64,000 nucleotides of DNA from Providencia rettgeri. Lineage in GTDB: Bacteria; Pseudomonadota; Gammaproteobacteria; Enterobacterales; Enterobacteriaceae. The stretch is taken from contig NZ_CP017671.1 in the NCBI RefSeq assembly GCF_001874625.1, forward strand, positions 4,402,001 through 4,466,000, written 5' to 3'. Positions 13,382 through 21,969 of this stretch are shown here, piece after piece. The position numbers and the translations under genes are program-made. Position 1 is the stretch's first letter. Each line of letters starts with the position of its first letter. The notes beneath the pieces were generated by a model. It was not told the DNA's origin. It searched no databases and worked only from the letters and a program-made list of their open reading frames with translations.

Positions 13382-14353
13382 ATGAATTTAGAATCTATTA
13401 TTGAACTAACAACTGAAGATATGTCTGCGGTAAACGAGGCTATTCTCAGTCAATTGAATTCAGATGTTGCGCTAATTAACCAACTTGGTTATTACATTGT
13501 CAGTGGTGGTGGCAAAAGGATCCGGCCAATGATCGCTGTGCTTGCAGGGCGAGCACTCGGCTATTCTGGTCATAAGCATACCCAAGTCGCAGCCTTGATC
13601 GAGTTCATTCATACCGCAACGTTATTGCATGATGATGTTGTCGATGAATCCGATATGCGTCGTGGAAAACAAACCGCTAATGCCGTTTTTGGTAATGCGG
13701 CAAGTGTTCTTGTCGGTGATTTTATTTACACTCGATCCTTCCAGATGATGACAGATCTTGATTCAATGCGGGTGTTAAAGCTGATGTCTGAAGCGACTAA
13801 TGTGATCGCCGAAGGGGAAGTATTACAGTTGATGAACTGTAACGATCCCAATATTACTGAAGAAAACTACATGCAAGTGATCTACAGTAAAACGGCGCGT
13901 TTATTTGAAGCTGCAGCTCATGCTTCTGCTATTTTAGCCAATGCGACGCCAGAGCAAGAAAAAGCCTTGCAAGATTATGGTCGTTATATTGGTACGGCAT
14001 TTCAACTCATTGATGATCTTTTGGATTACGATGCAGATAATGCGCAATTAGGTAAAAATACAGGTGACGATCTTGATGAGGGTAAACCAACGCTCCCTCT
14101 TCTTCACGCCATGCAACATGGTAATGAAGAAGAATCTGCTTTGATCCGCCAAGCGATCGAGCAAGGCAATGGACGCCACTTATTAGATACCGTCCTCGCA
14201 ACGATGAAACGTTGTGGCTCCCTTGAGTATACCTATGCCCGCGCACAAGAAGAGGCACAAAAAGCCATTGATATGCTAGATGTTATTGATGATTCTATCT
14301 ATAAAGAAGCATTAATTGGCCTAGCGCACATTGCCATACAACGCCATTCCTAA
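13382..14353 (+). CDS. ispB: All-trans-octaprenyl-diphosphate synthase
   Basis: 323 residues (E. coli 323), essential enzyme making the C40 tail of ubiquinone-8 and menaquinone-8. The first aspartate-rich motif LLHDDVVDESD and the second IDDLLDYDAD bracket the isoprenoid-synthase core. No clear Shine-Dalgarno precedes the ATG; instead two tiny ORFs end in ATGA overlaps leading into it (see findings). Divergent from rplU. Confidence 0.97.
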   Translation: MNLESIIELTTEDMSAVNEAILSQLNSDVALINQLGYYIVSGGGKRIRPMIAVLAGRALGYSGHKHTQVAALIEFIHTATLLHDDVVDESDMRRGKQTANAVFGNAASVLVGDFIYTRSFQMMTDLDSMRVLKLMSEATNVIAEGEVLQLMNCNDPNITEENYMQVIYSKTARLFEAAAHASAILANATPEQEKALQDYGRYIGTAFQLIDDLLDYDADNAQLGKNTGDDLDEGKPTLPLLHAMQHGNEEESALIRQAIEQGNGRHLLDTVLATMKRCGSLEYTYARAQEEAQKAIDMLDVIDDSIYKEALIGLAHIAIQRHS

Positions 14354-14371
14354 GATTCACTCATGCGATGC

Positions 14372-14401
14372 GAGAAAGAGGAGTTATTTTTCCTCTTTCT
14401 C
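14372..14401. terminator. Hairpin at the convergent end of ispB and the Mu-like gene
   Basis: GAGAAAGAGG and CCTCTTTCTC form a perfect 10-bp stem around a 10-base loop, 18 bases after the ispB stop. The right arm lies in the last codons of the opposing gene (its acidic EEKEEK end). No long U tract, so terminator strength is uncertain. Confidence 0.55.
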
Positions 14402-14746
14402 TTCTTCACCAATTTGAGCAAGAAGTGATGATAAGCCGTAACGCAAGATATGTTTGACAATTTTATTGCGTTCAGCCTCCGTCAATTGGTAATAGGCTTC
14501 TGACCAAATTTGCAGTGCATCTATTCTTTGGCTTTGGTAAGTCACCGATGGCTCACATAAACTGAGTTGCCCTTGAATTTCATCAGGTAAGCTCTCTACA
14601 TAATATTCAACAGCCTTACCTTGAACGCCCCGTTTGCGACGATGCTTCCAGCCTTCTCGTCTTGCCATTAGGTTTACCCCCTGAGGCGATGTAGGGAGAC
14701 CTTCTAGCCCTGCTAATTCTTTTGCAGTGAACCACAATTTTTTCAT
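14384..14746 (-). CDS. Mu-type DNA-binding (repressor/transposase N-domain-like) protein, copy 1
   Basis: 120 residues. The N-terminal 55 (LWFTAKELAGLEGLPTSPQG, then RREGWKHRRKRGVQGKAVEY) match the winged-helix DNA-binding domain found at the start of phage Mu transposase and Mu repressor (Pfam HTH_Tnp_Mu_1). After a linker, a short helical segment (IWSEAYYQLTEAERNKIVKH) and an acidic tail complete it; no integrase catalytic core is present, so it is a regulator, not a transposase. Its closest relative visible is the neighbour at 14880-15227 (same motif order, similar length). Function unproven; probably a domesticated prophage-type repressor. Confidence 0.75.
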   Translation of the reverse strand: MKKLWFTAKELAGLEGLPTSPQGVNLMARREGWKHRRKRGVQGKAVEYYVESLPDEIQGQLSLCEPSVTYQSQRIDALQIWSEAYYQLTEAERNKIVKHILRYGLSSLLAQIGEEEKEEK

Positions 14747-14879
14747 ATTTTCACTTTCACGCTTATATTATGAAACCTGCTGTTGCAGCTTTACCAAATC
14801 GTCAACTGTTAAAAAAATTTTAGACTCAATATAATATTATTTTTATATACTAATTATTTGCATCTTAAGTATTTGTAAA

Positions 14880-15227
14880 CTATTTATTATTAATTAAATC
14901 GATTAGTGCTAAAGCCCCTTCACGCATAATGAATGTCAAAATAATGTCACGCTCCTCGTTAGAAAGCTGGTTATATGCCTCCTGCCAAATAAACGAATTA
15001 TCATTTCGTTTGACTTGATAAGGTGCAGAAGTTTCATTCACAAACTGGCTTTCAAAAATATCGATAGGCAAAGAACTAATATGATATTCCAACGCTTTTC
15101 CTTGAATCCCCCGCCTTTTACGGCTGACCCAATTTTCTCGCCTTGCCATCGCATTTATGCCTTGAGTCGTCATGGGAAGCCCTTGCAACCCGACCAACTC
15201 CTTTGCAGTTAGCCATTCCTTGTACAT
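14880..15227 (-). CDS. Mu-type DNA-binding (repressor/transposase N-domain-like) protein, copy 2
   Basis: 115 residues from the ATG of MYKEWLTAKELVGLQGLPMT, chosen because AGGAGG stands 6 bases upstream; the open frame starts 18 bases earlier. Same architecture as the gene at 14384-14746: TAKEL..LxGLP..xQG, RRENW.SRKRRGIQGKALEY wing, then IWQEAYNQLSNEERDII. The two are tandem paralogues about 130 bases apart, suggesting duplication. It faces away from the Ner-like gene at 15741, as phage Mu repressor faces ner. Confidence 0.75.
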   Translation of the reverse strand: MYKEWLTAKELVGLQGLPMTTQGINAMARRENWVSRKRRGIQGKALEYHISSLPIDIFESQFVNETSAPYQVKRNDNSFIWQEAYNQLSNEERDIILTFIMREGALALIDLINNK

Positions 15228-15740
15228 GCTGACCCTCCTAGTCATGATGACAATTTATTTCTAGTTGCTGAAAACTATCTATATTTTCTTAAAAACATTA
15301 ACTCATTCATTTTATTTATAACTGCAAATAATAATATACAAATAATATTTGTTATTAGTATTCTAATTTCTTTTAATAACAGATAATTAAATGATTTACT
15401 CGCTAATAATTTAACTAATTTTATTGAGTAATTTATATATATTACTAATACAAGTAACGGATAACATTAAATACGCCATTTCCACTACTAACTCGAAAGA
15501 GTTAGTTTTAATTTCAAAGTTTTATCCTAATTCACAATTATTAACACTGACTTTCTATTTAGTTTCACAAAAACCCCGACAGTTTCATAAAATGAAGTTT
15601 TTAGAAAAAACTGGAAATTATTTTGGGAAATTTCTGTTATTTTATTTCCAATAACAGGGAGTTTGTACTGAATGTATCACAGTTTCCCGTTACTCGTACC
15701 ATTAACTCTACATTATTCTGAGCGAAAAAAGGACTAAAAA
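15228..15740. promoter_or_regulatory. AT-rich divergent control region between Mu-like gene and nlp
   Basis: About 500 bases with no convincing gene (a 76-codon frame at 15424-15654 begins with TTG, has no ribosome site and no recognisable product). It contains several small palindromes: ACTAACTC-GAAA-GAGTTAGT (15487-15506, then TTTT), TTCAT-AAA-ATGAA near 15590, and CTGTTATT/AATAACAG (15634-15657). These could be operators for the flanking Mu/Ner-type regulators. The ribosome site GGACT precedes nlp by a few bases. Confidence 0.5.
15487..15509 (+). terminator. GAAA-tetraloop hairpin with short T run
   Basis: 8-bp stem ACTAACTC/GAGTTAGT closed by a GAAA tetraloop and followed by TTTTAATTT. 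No annotated gene ends here on the plus strand, which raises the possibility of a short RNA made from a candidate promoter at 15424-15451 (TTGAGT, 16 bases, TAATAC). Confidence 0.4.
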
Positions 15741-16013
15741 ATGATTTTACGGAAGTCGGACTGGCATCCAGCAGACATCATCGCCGCTTTACGTAAGCGT
15801 GGAACAACTCTGGCCGCTATTTCTAGAGAGGCAGGTCTTAGCTCTTCTACGTTAGCGAATGCACTATCACGCCCTTGGCCTAAAGGGGAATGGATCATTG
15901 CCAATTTTTTAGGTATCCATCCTTCTGAAATTTGGCCTAGTCGGTATTATGACCCTATCTCGGGGAACTTATTAGAAAGGAAAGTCAGAGATAAAACACA
16001 AGTAGAAAGCTAA
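15741..16013 (+). CDS. sfsB: Ner-like DNA-binding regulator Nlp/SfsB
   Basis: 90 residues: DWHPADIIAALRKRGTTLAA, then an HTH (AISREAGLSSSTLANALSRP), WPKGEWIIANFLGIHPSEIWPSRY. This is the Ner family (phage Mu negative early regulator); E. coli Nlp/SfsB, encoded between ispB and murA, is nearly superimposable. In this window the ispB-side position is kept but murA does not follow. Some family members affect maltose gene expression. Divergent from the Mu-type proteins. Confidence 0.9.
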   Translation: MILRKSDWHPADIIAALRKRGTTLAAISREAGLSSSTLANALSRPWPKGEWIIANFLGIHPSEIWPSRYYDPISGNLLERKVRDKTQVES

Positions 16014-16417
16014 AAAAATAATGAATATAAAGCCATTGTTATGAGTTATTATCGGTGGCTTTATATTCTTATACTAACTGATTAATACTAATTGATTAAG
16101 TTGAGACAATTTTTATCTAAACCCAAAAACCTTATTGATGGGGCGTTATATTAAGTCATCTATATTTCTTCACTCGATTTGCAATCTCAATATTTCCCCT
16201 ACAGCCCATTAACTAACAATAAGATGCCCCATATCATTAAGCAGCCAAAAACCACTTGCTTACATCATCGATTATAAATGAGTAAAACAATTAGCCCCTA
16301 TACAATATTGGCTGGCGTCTATTTTGCATCCATTACTATGGGAAATAAGTACTCATAGATCTTCATTGGAGTCAGTACATGAGGTGAAGAATACCCTGGC
16401 GTGGCGTGACAAAAAAT
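16014..16417. other. Intergenic stretch after nlp without gene
   Basis: About 400 AT-rich bases between nlp and the mdh terminator. Apart from a 13-bp-stem hairpin at 16023-16068 (probable nlp terminator) I see no ORF, tRNA or repeat. The murA found after nlp in E. coli is absent, so this marks a rearrangement junction relative to E. coli. Confidence 0.6.
16023..16068 (+). terminator. Probable terminator of nlp
   Basis: GAATATAAAGCCA and TGGCTTTATATTC form a perfect 13-bp stem around a 20-base loop, 10 bases after the stop codon. The stem is AT-heavy and lacks a clean U tract, so it may rather protect the mRNA 3' end. Confidence 0.5.
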
Positions 16418-16458
16418 AAAAAGGTTGAGTTCTATAGACTTGAACTCAACCTTTTTTT
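16418..16458. terminator. Terminator downstream of mdh
   Basis: AAAAAGGTTGAGTTC pairs with GAACTCAACCTTTTT over 15 bp with a 9-base loop. A and T runs on both sides make it effective for mdh on the minus strand. Confidence 0.93.
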
Positions 16459-16480
16459 AGTTAGAAAAAATTAATTGGCA

Positions 16481-17419
16481 TTAGCCGTTAATAAATTTTT
16501 CGCCTAACTCAATGTCTGCTTTTAATACACTTAACATTTCTTTTAGCGCATTTTCTTCAAACGCACTTAATTTACCCACTGGTAAGTGTTTTTCGATACC
16601 ATTTTTACCTAAAACAACTGGTTGTGCGAAGAAGCGTGCGTGCTCACCATCACCTTCGGTGTAAACACATTCAACAATATTGCTTTCGCCTTGTAGGCCG
16701 CGAATTAAAGATAAGCCTAAGCGTGCTGCTGCTTGGCCCATAGACAGAGTCGCTGACCCGCCACCAGCTTTAGCTTCAACAACTTCTGTACCTGCATTTT
16801 GGATACGCTTAGTCAGAGCTGCAACTTCTTCGTCAGTGAAGCTAACACCTTCAATTTGTGATAATAAAGGAAGAATTGTCACACCTGAGTGGCCGCCGAT
16901 TACAGGAACTTCGATGTCATTGACATTTTTGCCTTTTAATTCAGCAACAAAAGTATTAGAACGAATAATATCCAGTGTTGTCACACCGAATAAACGATTC
17001 TTGTCGTAAACACCTGCTTTTTTCAGTACTTCTGCTGCAATTGCAACTGTAGTATTCACAGGGTTAGTAATAATACCAATTAACGCTTTCGGGCAAGTTT
17101 CAGCGATTTGTTGGACCAGATTACGAACAATACCCGCGTTAATATTAAACAGGTCAGAGCGATCCATGCCTGGTTTACGCGCAACACCCGCTGAAATAAG
17201 AACAATATCTGCACCTTTTAGCGCCGGTTTTGCATCTTCACCAGCAAAACCTGTTACTTTAACATCAGTAGGGATGTGGCTTAAGTCAGCAGCAACACCT
17301 GGCGTTACTGGTGCGATGTCGTAGAGGGAGAGTTCTGAACCTGCTGGGAGCTGGTTTTTGAGAAGAAGGGCTAGAGCCTGACCGATACCACCTGCTGCAC
17401 CTAGGACTGCAACTTTCAT
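16481..17419 (-). CDS. mdh: Malate dehydrogenase (NAD)
   Basis: 312 residues (E. coli 312). NAD-binding [14 protein letters not shown] at residues 7-20, substrate arginines in the [10 protein letters not shown] loop, catalytic histidine in [12 protein letters not shown]. Soluble TCA-cycle enzyme interconverting malate and oxaloacetate. AAGGAG precedes the ATG. Divergent from argR, as in enterics. The window also encodes the membrane malate:quinone oxidoreductase (42497-43990), so both malate routes are present. Confidence 0.98.
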   Translation of the reverse strand: MKVAVLGAAGGIGQALALLLKNQLPAGSELSLYDIAPVTPGVAADLSHIPTDVKVTGFAGEDAKPALKGADIVLISAGVARKPGMDRSDLFNINAGIVRNLVQQIAETCPKALIGIITNPVNTTVAIAAEVLKKAGVYDKNRLFGVTTLDIIRSNTFVAELKGKNVNDIEVPVIGGHSGVTILPLLSQIEGVSFTDEEVAALTKRIQNAGTEVVEAKAGGGSATLSMGQAAARLGLSLIRGLQGESNIVECVYTEGDGEHARFFAQPVVLGKNGIEKHLPVGKLSAFEENALKEMLSVLKADIELGEKFING

Positions 17420-17913
17420 TCTGAAACTCCTTAATTTGTACTTTAAAAAGATATCACTTTATTTGTTATACACTTAACACATTACGTATAAAAAACAATT
17501 TGTTAACAGATAGAGAGAGAGTTTAACGCTAGAGAACTTGTCTACTAATTGCCAGTATTCTAAACAAATTCCTTATCTGTTAATGAGATAACGGGCACTT
17601 TTTTAACAAATAGTTTTTCTTACTATTGATTTTCGCACAATAAGTTGTTTTTACTGTTTATTATTCAAACAAAATCATTTTTATTAACAATAATTTTACA
17701 ATATTTATTGCGTAAGTTCATTAGCCTATTATGCTGACGCTTAACTATGGGCAAACAAGATAAATTAATGTTTATCATTAACCTCTCCATGGCTCTTTAA
17801 CTCAAGGGCACATTGAATACTGTTTATAAAATCATCATAACGCAATTTTGTTGCATAAAAATGCACTTTTACGGATAATACAACTCAGTTTAATGCCGAA
17901 GAATGGGTTAATT
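17420..17913. promoter_or_regulatory. Divergent mdh/argR control region
   Basis: About 490 AT-rich bases with no ORF of note. It should hold promoters for both genes; an ARG-box-like palindrome sits near argR (17850-17867). Several GTTAA-type motifs occur on the mdh side, compatible with ArcA-type control, but too loose to call. Confidence 0.55.
17850..17867 (+). promoter_or_regulatory. ARG box upstream of argR
   Basis: TTGCATAAAAATGCACT is a perfect palindrome (TGCAT-AAAA-ATGCA) with one change per half-site from the ArgR consensus TGAAT-N4-ATTCA. It lies about 47 bases before the argR ATG, matching the autoregulatory operator of E. coli argR. A clear second box at the usual 3-bp spacing is not evident. 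Confidence 0.65.
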
Positions 17914-18384
17914 ATGCGCACTCCGTCTAAACAAGAAGACTTGGTTAAGGCTTTTAAAGCCCTATTGAAAGAAGAGAAATTCAGCTCACAAGCTGAAATT
18001 GTCACAGCTCTCCAAGAAGAAGGCTTCGAAAACATCAATCAATCAAAAATTTCCAGAATGCTGACAAAATTTGGTGCGGTTCGCACCCGTAATGCAAAAA
18101 TGGAAATGGTGTATTGCCTACCGACAGAGCCCGGTGTTCCTACTGCTACCAGCCCTCTCAAAAATTTGGTGTTGGATATTGACTATAACCCTTCAGTTGT
18201 CGTCATTAGAACTAGCCCAGGTGCCGCACAACTTATTGCACGTTTACTAGACTCTTTGGGGAAAGCGGAGGGGATTTTAGGCAGTATCGCGGGAGATGAC
18301 ACGATTTTCTCTACGCCTGCAAATAACTTCACAACGCAAGAACTGTATGAAGCTATCTTAGCGTTGTTTGAACAAGAATTATAA
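17914..18384 (+). CDS. argR: Arginine repressor ArgR
   Basis: Starting at the ATG of [20 protein letters not shown] gives 156 residues, the E. coli length; the open frame extends upstream into the operator. N-terminal winged helix ([20 protein letters not shown] contacts ARG boxes) and C-terminal arginine-binding/hexamerisation domain ([19 protein letters not shown]). Represses arginine biosynthesis; also an accessory factor for cer-type recombination in E. coli. Divergent from mdh. Confidence 0.97.
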   Translation: MRTPSKQEDLVKAFKALLKEEKFSSQAEIVTALQEEGFENINQSKISRMLTKFGAVRTRNAKMEMVYCLPTEPGVPTATSPLKNLVLDIDYNPSVVVIRTSPGAAQLIARLLDSLGKAEGILGSIAGDDTIFSTPANNFTTQELYEAILALFEQEL

Positions 18385-18408
18385 TTTTATCGATATTCAT
18401 TGATATGA

Positions 18409-18438
18409 AGAGGGAAGTCTTATTTCCCTCTGTTTTTT
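18409..18438 (+). terminator. Terminator of argR
   Basis: GAGGGAA-GTCTTAT-TTCCCTC followed by TGTTTTTTCT, about 25 bases past the argR stop. Confidence 0.88.
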
Positions 18439-18449
18439 CTGCCCCCTAA

Positions 18450-18881
<432 letters not shown>

Positions 18882-18983
18882 GCTTTCATTTATACCATAG
18901 ATATAATCCCAAAGAACGATAGTCATCCATAGCAACAATATTTAATGTTAATGAAACAATTTATTAACAATTGAGGCCGTGGA

Positions 18984-20711
18984 ATGATCAAAAAAACACT
19001 ATTAGCCGTTGCATTAAGCAGTGCAATATCAAACTTTGCTTACAGCGCCCCCCTTGAAAAACCTAATATTTTAATCATTATCGCCGACGATATGGGGTAT
19101 TCCGATATCAGTCCTTTTGGCGGTGAGATCCCGACACCTAATTTACAAACAATGGCAGAACAAGGTGTCAGAATGAGCCAGTATTACACCTCACCAATGT
19201 CTGCACCTGCACGTTCCATGCTACTCACTGGCGCCACCAATCAGCAAGCTGGTATCGGTGGAATGTGGTGGTACGAAAATACAGTCGGTGAACCAGGCTA
19301 TGAATTACGGCTAACTGATCGCGTTGTTACCATGGCCGAGCGTTTCCAAGATGCTGGCTATAACACACTGATGTCAGGGAAATGGCACTTAGGCTACAGT
19401 TCTGGCTCCAAGCCAACCGATAGGGGTTTTAACCAAGCTTTTGCCTTTATGGGAGGTGGCACTAGCCATTTTGATGATGCAGTTCCTCTTGGTACCGTTG
19501 AAAGTTTCCATACCTATTACACGTTAAATGGTAAGAAAACCGCTTTACCTGCGAATTTTTACTCCAGCGAAGCTTATGCACAACAACTTGAAAAATGGAT
19601 CAAAGAAACACCCAGTGAACAGCCCATTTTTGCTTATTTAGCCTTCACGGCTCCCCATGACCCCCTACAAGCACCAGATGACTGGACCCAGCGTTTTGAC
19701 GGTCAATATGATGAAGGCTATGGGAAAATTTACCGGCAGAGAATCAACCGATTAAAAGAAATCGGGATTATTACAGATAAAACGCCGATGCCTCACCTTG
19801 ATTTAGATAAAGAATGGGAACAACTCACCCCCGAAGAAAAACGCTATGCCGCTAAAACCATGCAAGTCTACGCCGCCATGATAGCTAATATGGATGAGCA
19901 AATTGGCAATGTATTCCAGACGCTAAAAGAAACTGGGCGAGATAAAAACACCATCATTATTTTTGCCACTGATAATGGAGCTAACCCTGCTCAAGGCTTT
20001 TATTACGAGGGCGACCCTGCATTTTGGACGCAATTTGATAATAGCTACGAAAACTTAGGCCGTAAAAATTCATTTATTTCAGCAGGCCCTCATTGGGCTA
20101 ATGTTAGCAATGCTCCGTATGCCAATTACCATAAAACTACTAGCGCACAGGGTGGCATTAATACCAATTTCATTATCAAAGGCCTTGGTATCCATAAAGC
20201 GGGTAGTATTGATAATACCCCTATGGCCGTTTATGACATCGCGCCAACCTTATATGAATTTGCCAATATTGACCCCAATAAAAAAATTAAAAATATCAAC
20301 CCAGTCCCCATTAGAGGAGTTAGCTTTAAACAACATTTTACCCAAGATATCCCCGTTAAAACCCGCTATTCATTTGCCATGGAATTACATAATCAGGCAG
20401 CCTTGGTTGAAGGTGATTGGAAACTACGCCGCCTTGTTCCAAACTCGGCAAAAGCAGAAATGGCGCCATGGGAGCTGTTTAATTTAAAAAATGATCCGCT
20501 AGAAACGCAAAACGTTGCAACACAACATCCGAAGATCCTTGAGAAACTTCGTCAGCAATATGAACAATTTGCTAAAACTGGCATGGTGATTGAAGCCAAA
20601 GGAGAAGCCATTGATTATATTGGTTATGATGAAAAAACAGGTAACTATATTGGTATCGACCCCAAAACGCATAAACGTATTATTCCCTCAGTGAATCAAT
20701 CAGGGGAATAA
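18984..20711 (+). CDS. atsA: Periplasmic arylsulfatase, Ser-type
   Basis: 575 residues with a signal peptide (cleavage probably after AYSA, residue 22). Alkaline-phosphatase-superfamily sulfatase: metal ligands in [10 protein letters not shown] (Asp35-Asp36), the sulfatase signature at SAPAR (73-77) in which Ser73 replaces the usual Cys, then [17 protein letters not shown] and a late DNGANP motif. Ser is converted to formylglycine by the anaerobic-type radical SAM enzyme encoded one base downstream. Klebsiella AtsA has the same Ser-type site. Likely releases sulfate from aryl or alkyl sulfate esters; substrate unknown. Confidence 0.93.
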   Translation: MIKKTLLAVALSSAISNFAYSAPLEKPNILIIIADDMGYSDISPFGGEIPTPNLQTMAEQGVRMSQYYTSPMSAPARSMLLTGATNQQAGIGGMWWYENTVGEPGYELRLTDRVVTMAERFQDAGYNTLMSGKWHLGYSSGSKPTDRGFNQAFAFMGGGTSHFDDAVPLGTVESFHTYYTLNGKKTALPANFYSSEAYAQQLEKWIKETPSEQPIFAYLAFTAPHDPLQAPDDWTQRFDGQYDEGYGKIYRQRINRLKEIGIITDKTPMPHLDLDKEWEQLTPEEKRYAAKTMQVYAAMIANMDEQIGNVFQTLKETGRDKNTIIIFATDNGANPAQGFYYEGDPAFWTQFDNSYENLGRKNSFISAGPHWANVSNAPYANYHKTTSAQGGINTNFIIKGLGIHKAGSIDNTPMAVYDIAPTLYEFANIDPNKKIKNINPVPIRGVSFKQHFTQDIPVKTRYSFAMELHNQAALVEGDWKLRRLVPNSAKAEMAPWELFNLKNDPLETQNVATQHPKILEKLRQQYEQFAKTGMVIEAKGEAIDYIGYDEKTGNYIGIDPKTHKRIIPSVNQSGE

Positions 20712-20712
20712 T

Positions 20713-21888
20713 ATGAAAATCGCCTTTTATGATAGCCTTTCTTCGTTTTCACCGCCCACAAGGGCGGTTGTCCCTTTTCATATTTTGCTTAAACCTGTTG
20801 GGGCGGGTTGTAACCTGAAATGTGATTATTGTTATTATCCAGAAGACCAATTACCTAGACCTAAACCCATGATAAAAGAGATGTTAGAACCTTTTATCCG
20901 TAATTATATTGCTTCTCAACCAACCTACAGCAAAGAAATTAATTTTGTGTGGCAAGGTGGAGAGCCCCTACTTGCTGGGTTAGATTTTTATAAAAAAGCC
21001 ATTGATTTGCAGCAAAAATATGCACCAAAGCATGTGAAAATCTCTAATAGTCTACAAACCAATGGTACCTTGCTCACCCCTGCATGGTGCCGCTTTTTAA
21101 AGCAGCATAATTTTATTATTGGTGTGAGTTTAGATGGACCAAAAGAAATACATGACCGCTATCGTTTAGACAAAAAAGGCCAGCAAGGTAGTTACAACGC
21201 CGTCCTAAAGGGCATAAGGCTTCTACAAGAGTTTGATATTGAATTCAACATCTTGACGGTTGTACATGATGCCGTAGCCAATCAAGCACAAACCATCTAT
21301 GAGCACTTTATTCAGCTTGGTGTAAAATTTATTCAATTCCAACCATTAATGACCGAAGGTAGTGCGCTTGAACATCAATTTACATTGACGGCTCCTAATT
21401 GGGGAAAATTTTTAACTGATATCTATTTACACTGGAAATCTCAACGCCACGTTGGCAATGTACATGTGATGAACATTGAGCACGTTTACAGCCAGTATTT
21501 TACCCATGTTAGCCAGACTTGTGTCCACTCAGAACGCTGTGGTACTAACTTGGTCATGGAAGCTCAAGGGCAAATATTTGCCTGCGACCACCAAATCAAT
21601 AGTAGCCATCACATTGGCAACATCTTAGAACAAACACCTTTGAGTGAACTCGTCCTCAATTCTATAGAGCTACCTTTTGGGCAAAATAAAAGCACCCGCA
21701 GAGAATGCCAATCTTGTACGGTAAAAGCGGTTTGCCAAGGCGGATGCCCAGCGCATATCAATTCGATGGGGAAAAACAAGTTATGTGAAGGCTATTTTCA
21801 GTTTTTTAATACTGTTATGGCACCGCTAAGGAAATATGAACGTAGTATGCGCGGCGTTCAACAATGGCGGCAAAAAATAGGGTTTTAA
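20713..21888 (+). CDS. atsB: Anaerobic sulfatase-maturating enzyme, radical SAM
   Basis: 391 residues. The radical SAM cluster CNLKCDYCYY (Cys33, 37, 40) binds the reducing [4Fe-4S]; the glycine-rich VWQGGEPLL motif and a SPASM region (CVHSERCGTN, CDHQ, CQSCTVKAVCQGGC) hold auxiliary clusters. anSME oxidises the active-site Ser (or Cys) of sulfatases to C-alpha-formylglycine in the cytoplasm. Its ATG comes one base after the sulfatase stop, so the two are translationally coupled. Confidence 0.93.
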   Translation: MKIAFYDSLSSFSPPTRAVVPFHILLKPVGAGCNLKCDYCYYPEDQLPRPKPMIKEMLEPFIRNYIASQPTYSKEINFVWQGGEPLLAGLDFYKKAIDLQQKYAPKHVKISNSLQTNGTLLTPAWCRFLKQHNFIIGVSLDGPKEIHDRYRLDKKGQQGSYNAVLKGIRLLQEFDIEFNILTVVHDAVANQAQTIYEHFIQLGVKFIQFQPLMTEGSALEHQFTLTAPNWGKFLTDIYLHWKSQRHVGNVHVMNIEHVYSQYFTHVSQTCVHSERCGTNLVMEAQGQIFACDHQINSSHHIGNILEQTPLSELVLNSIELPFGQNKSTRRECQSCTVKAVCQGGCPAHINSMGKNKLCEGYFQFFNTVMAPLRKYERSMRGVQQWRQKIGF

Positions 21889-21906
21889 CGAAGGTTAGTA
21901 TTAACC

Positions 21907-21946
21907 AAAAGCCCCTATCTCACAAACTATGATAGGGGGCTTATTT
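21907..21946. terminator. Terminator between atsB and mpl
   Basis: GCCCCTATC and GATAGGGGGC form a GC stem with an 11-base loop, with TTTT on the minus-strand side. Serves the convergent atsB and mpl. Confidence 0.75.
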
Positions 21947-21969
21947 ACAGATAAATACGGTTTAAACCA

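Noticed and set aside
14384..15245. Mu-type proteins as remnants of an active transposase
   Set aside because: No catalytic DDE core or Mu B-like gene is present; both ORFs end after the DNA-binding and short helical part and carry good ribosome sites, so a regulator call fits better.
15424..15654. 76-codon ORF in the Mu/Ner-like spacer
   Set aside because: Starts with TTG, lacks a ribosome site and consists of AT-rich low-complexity codons.
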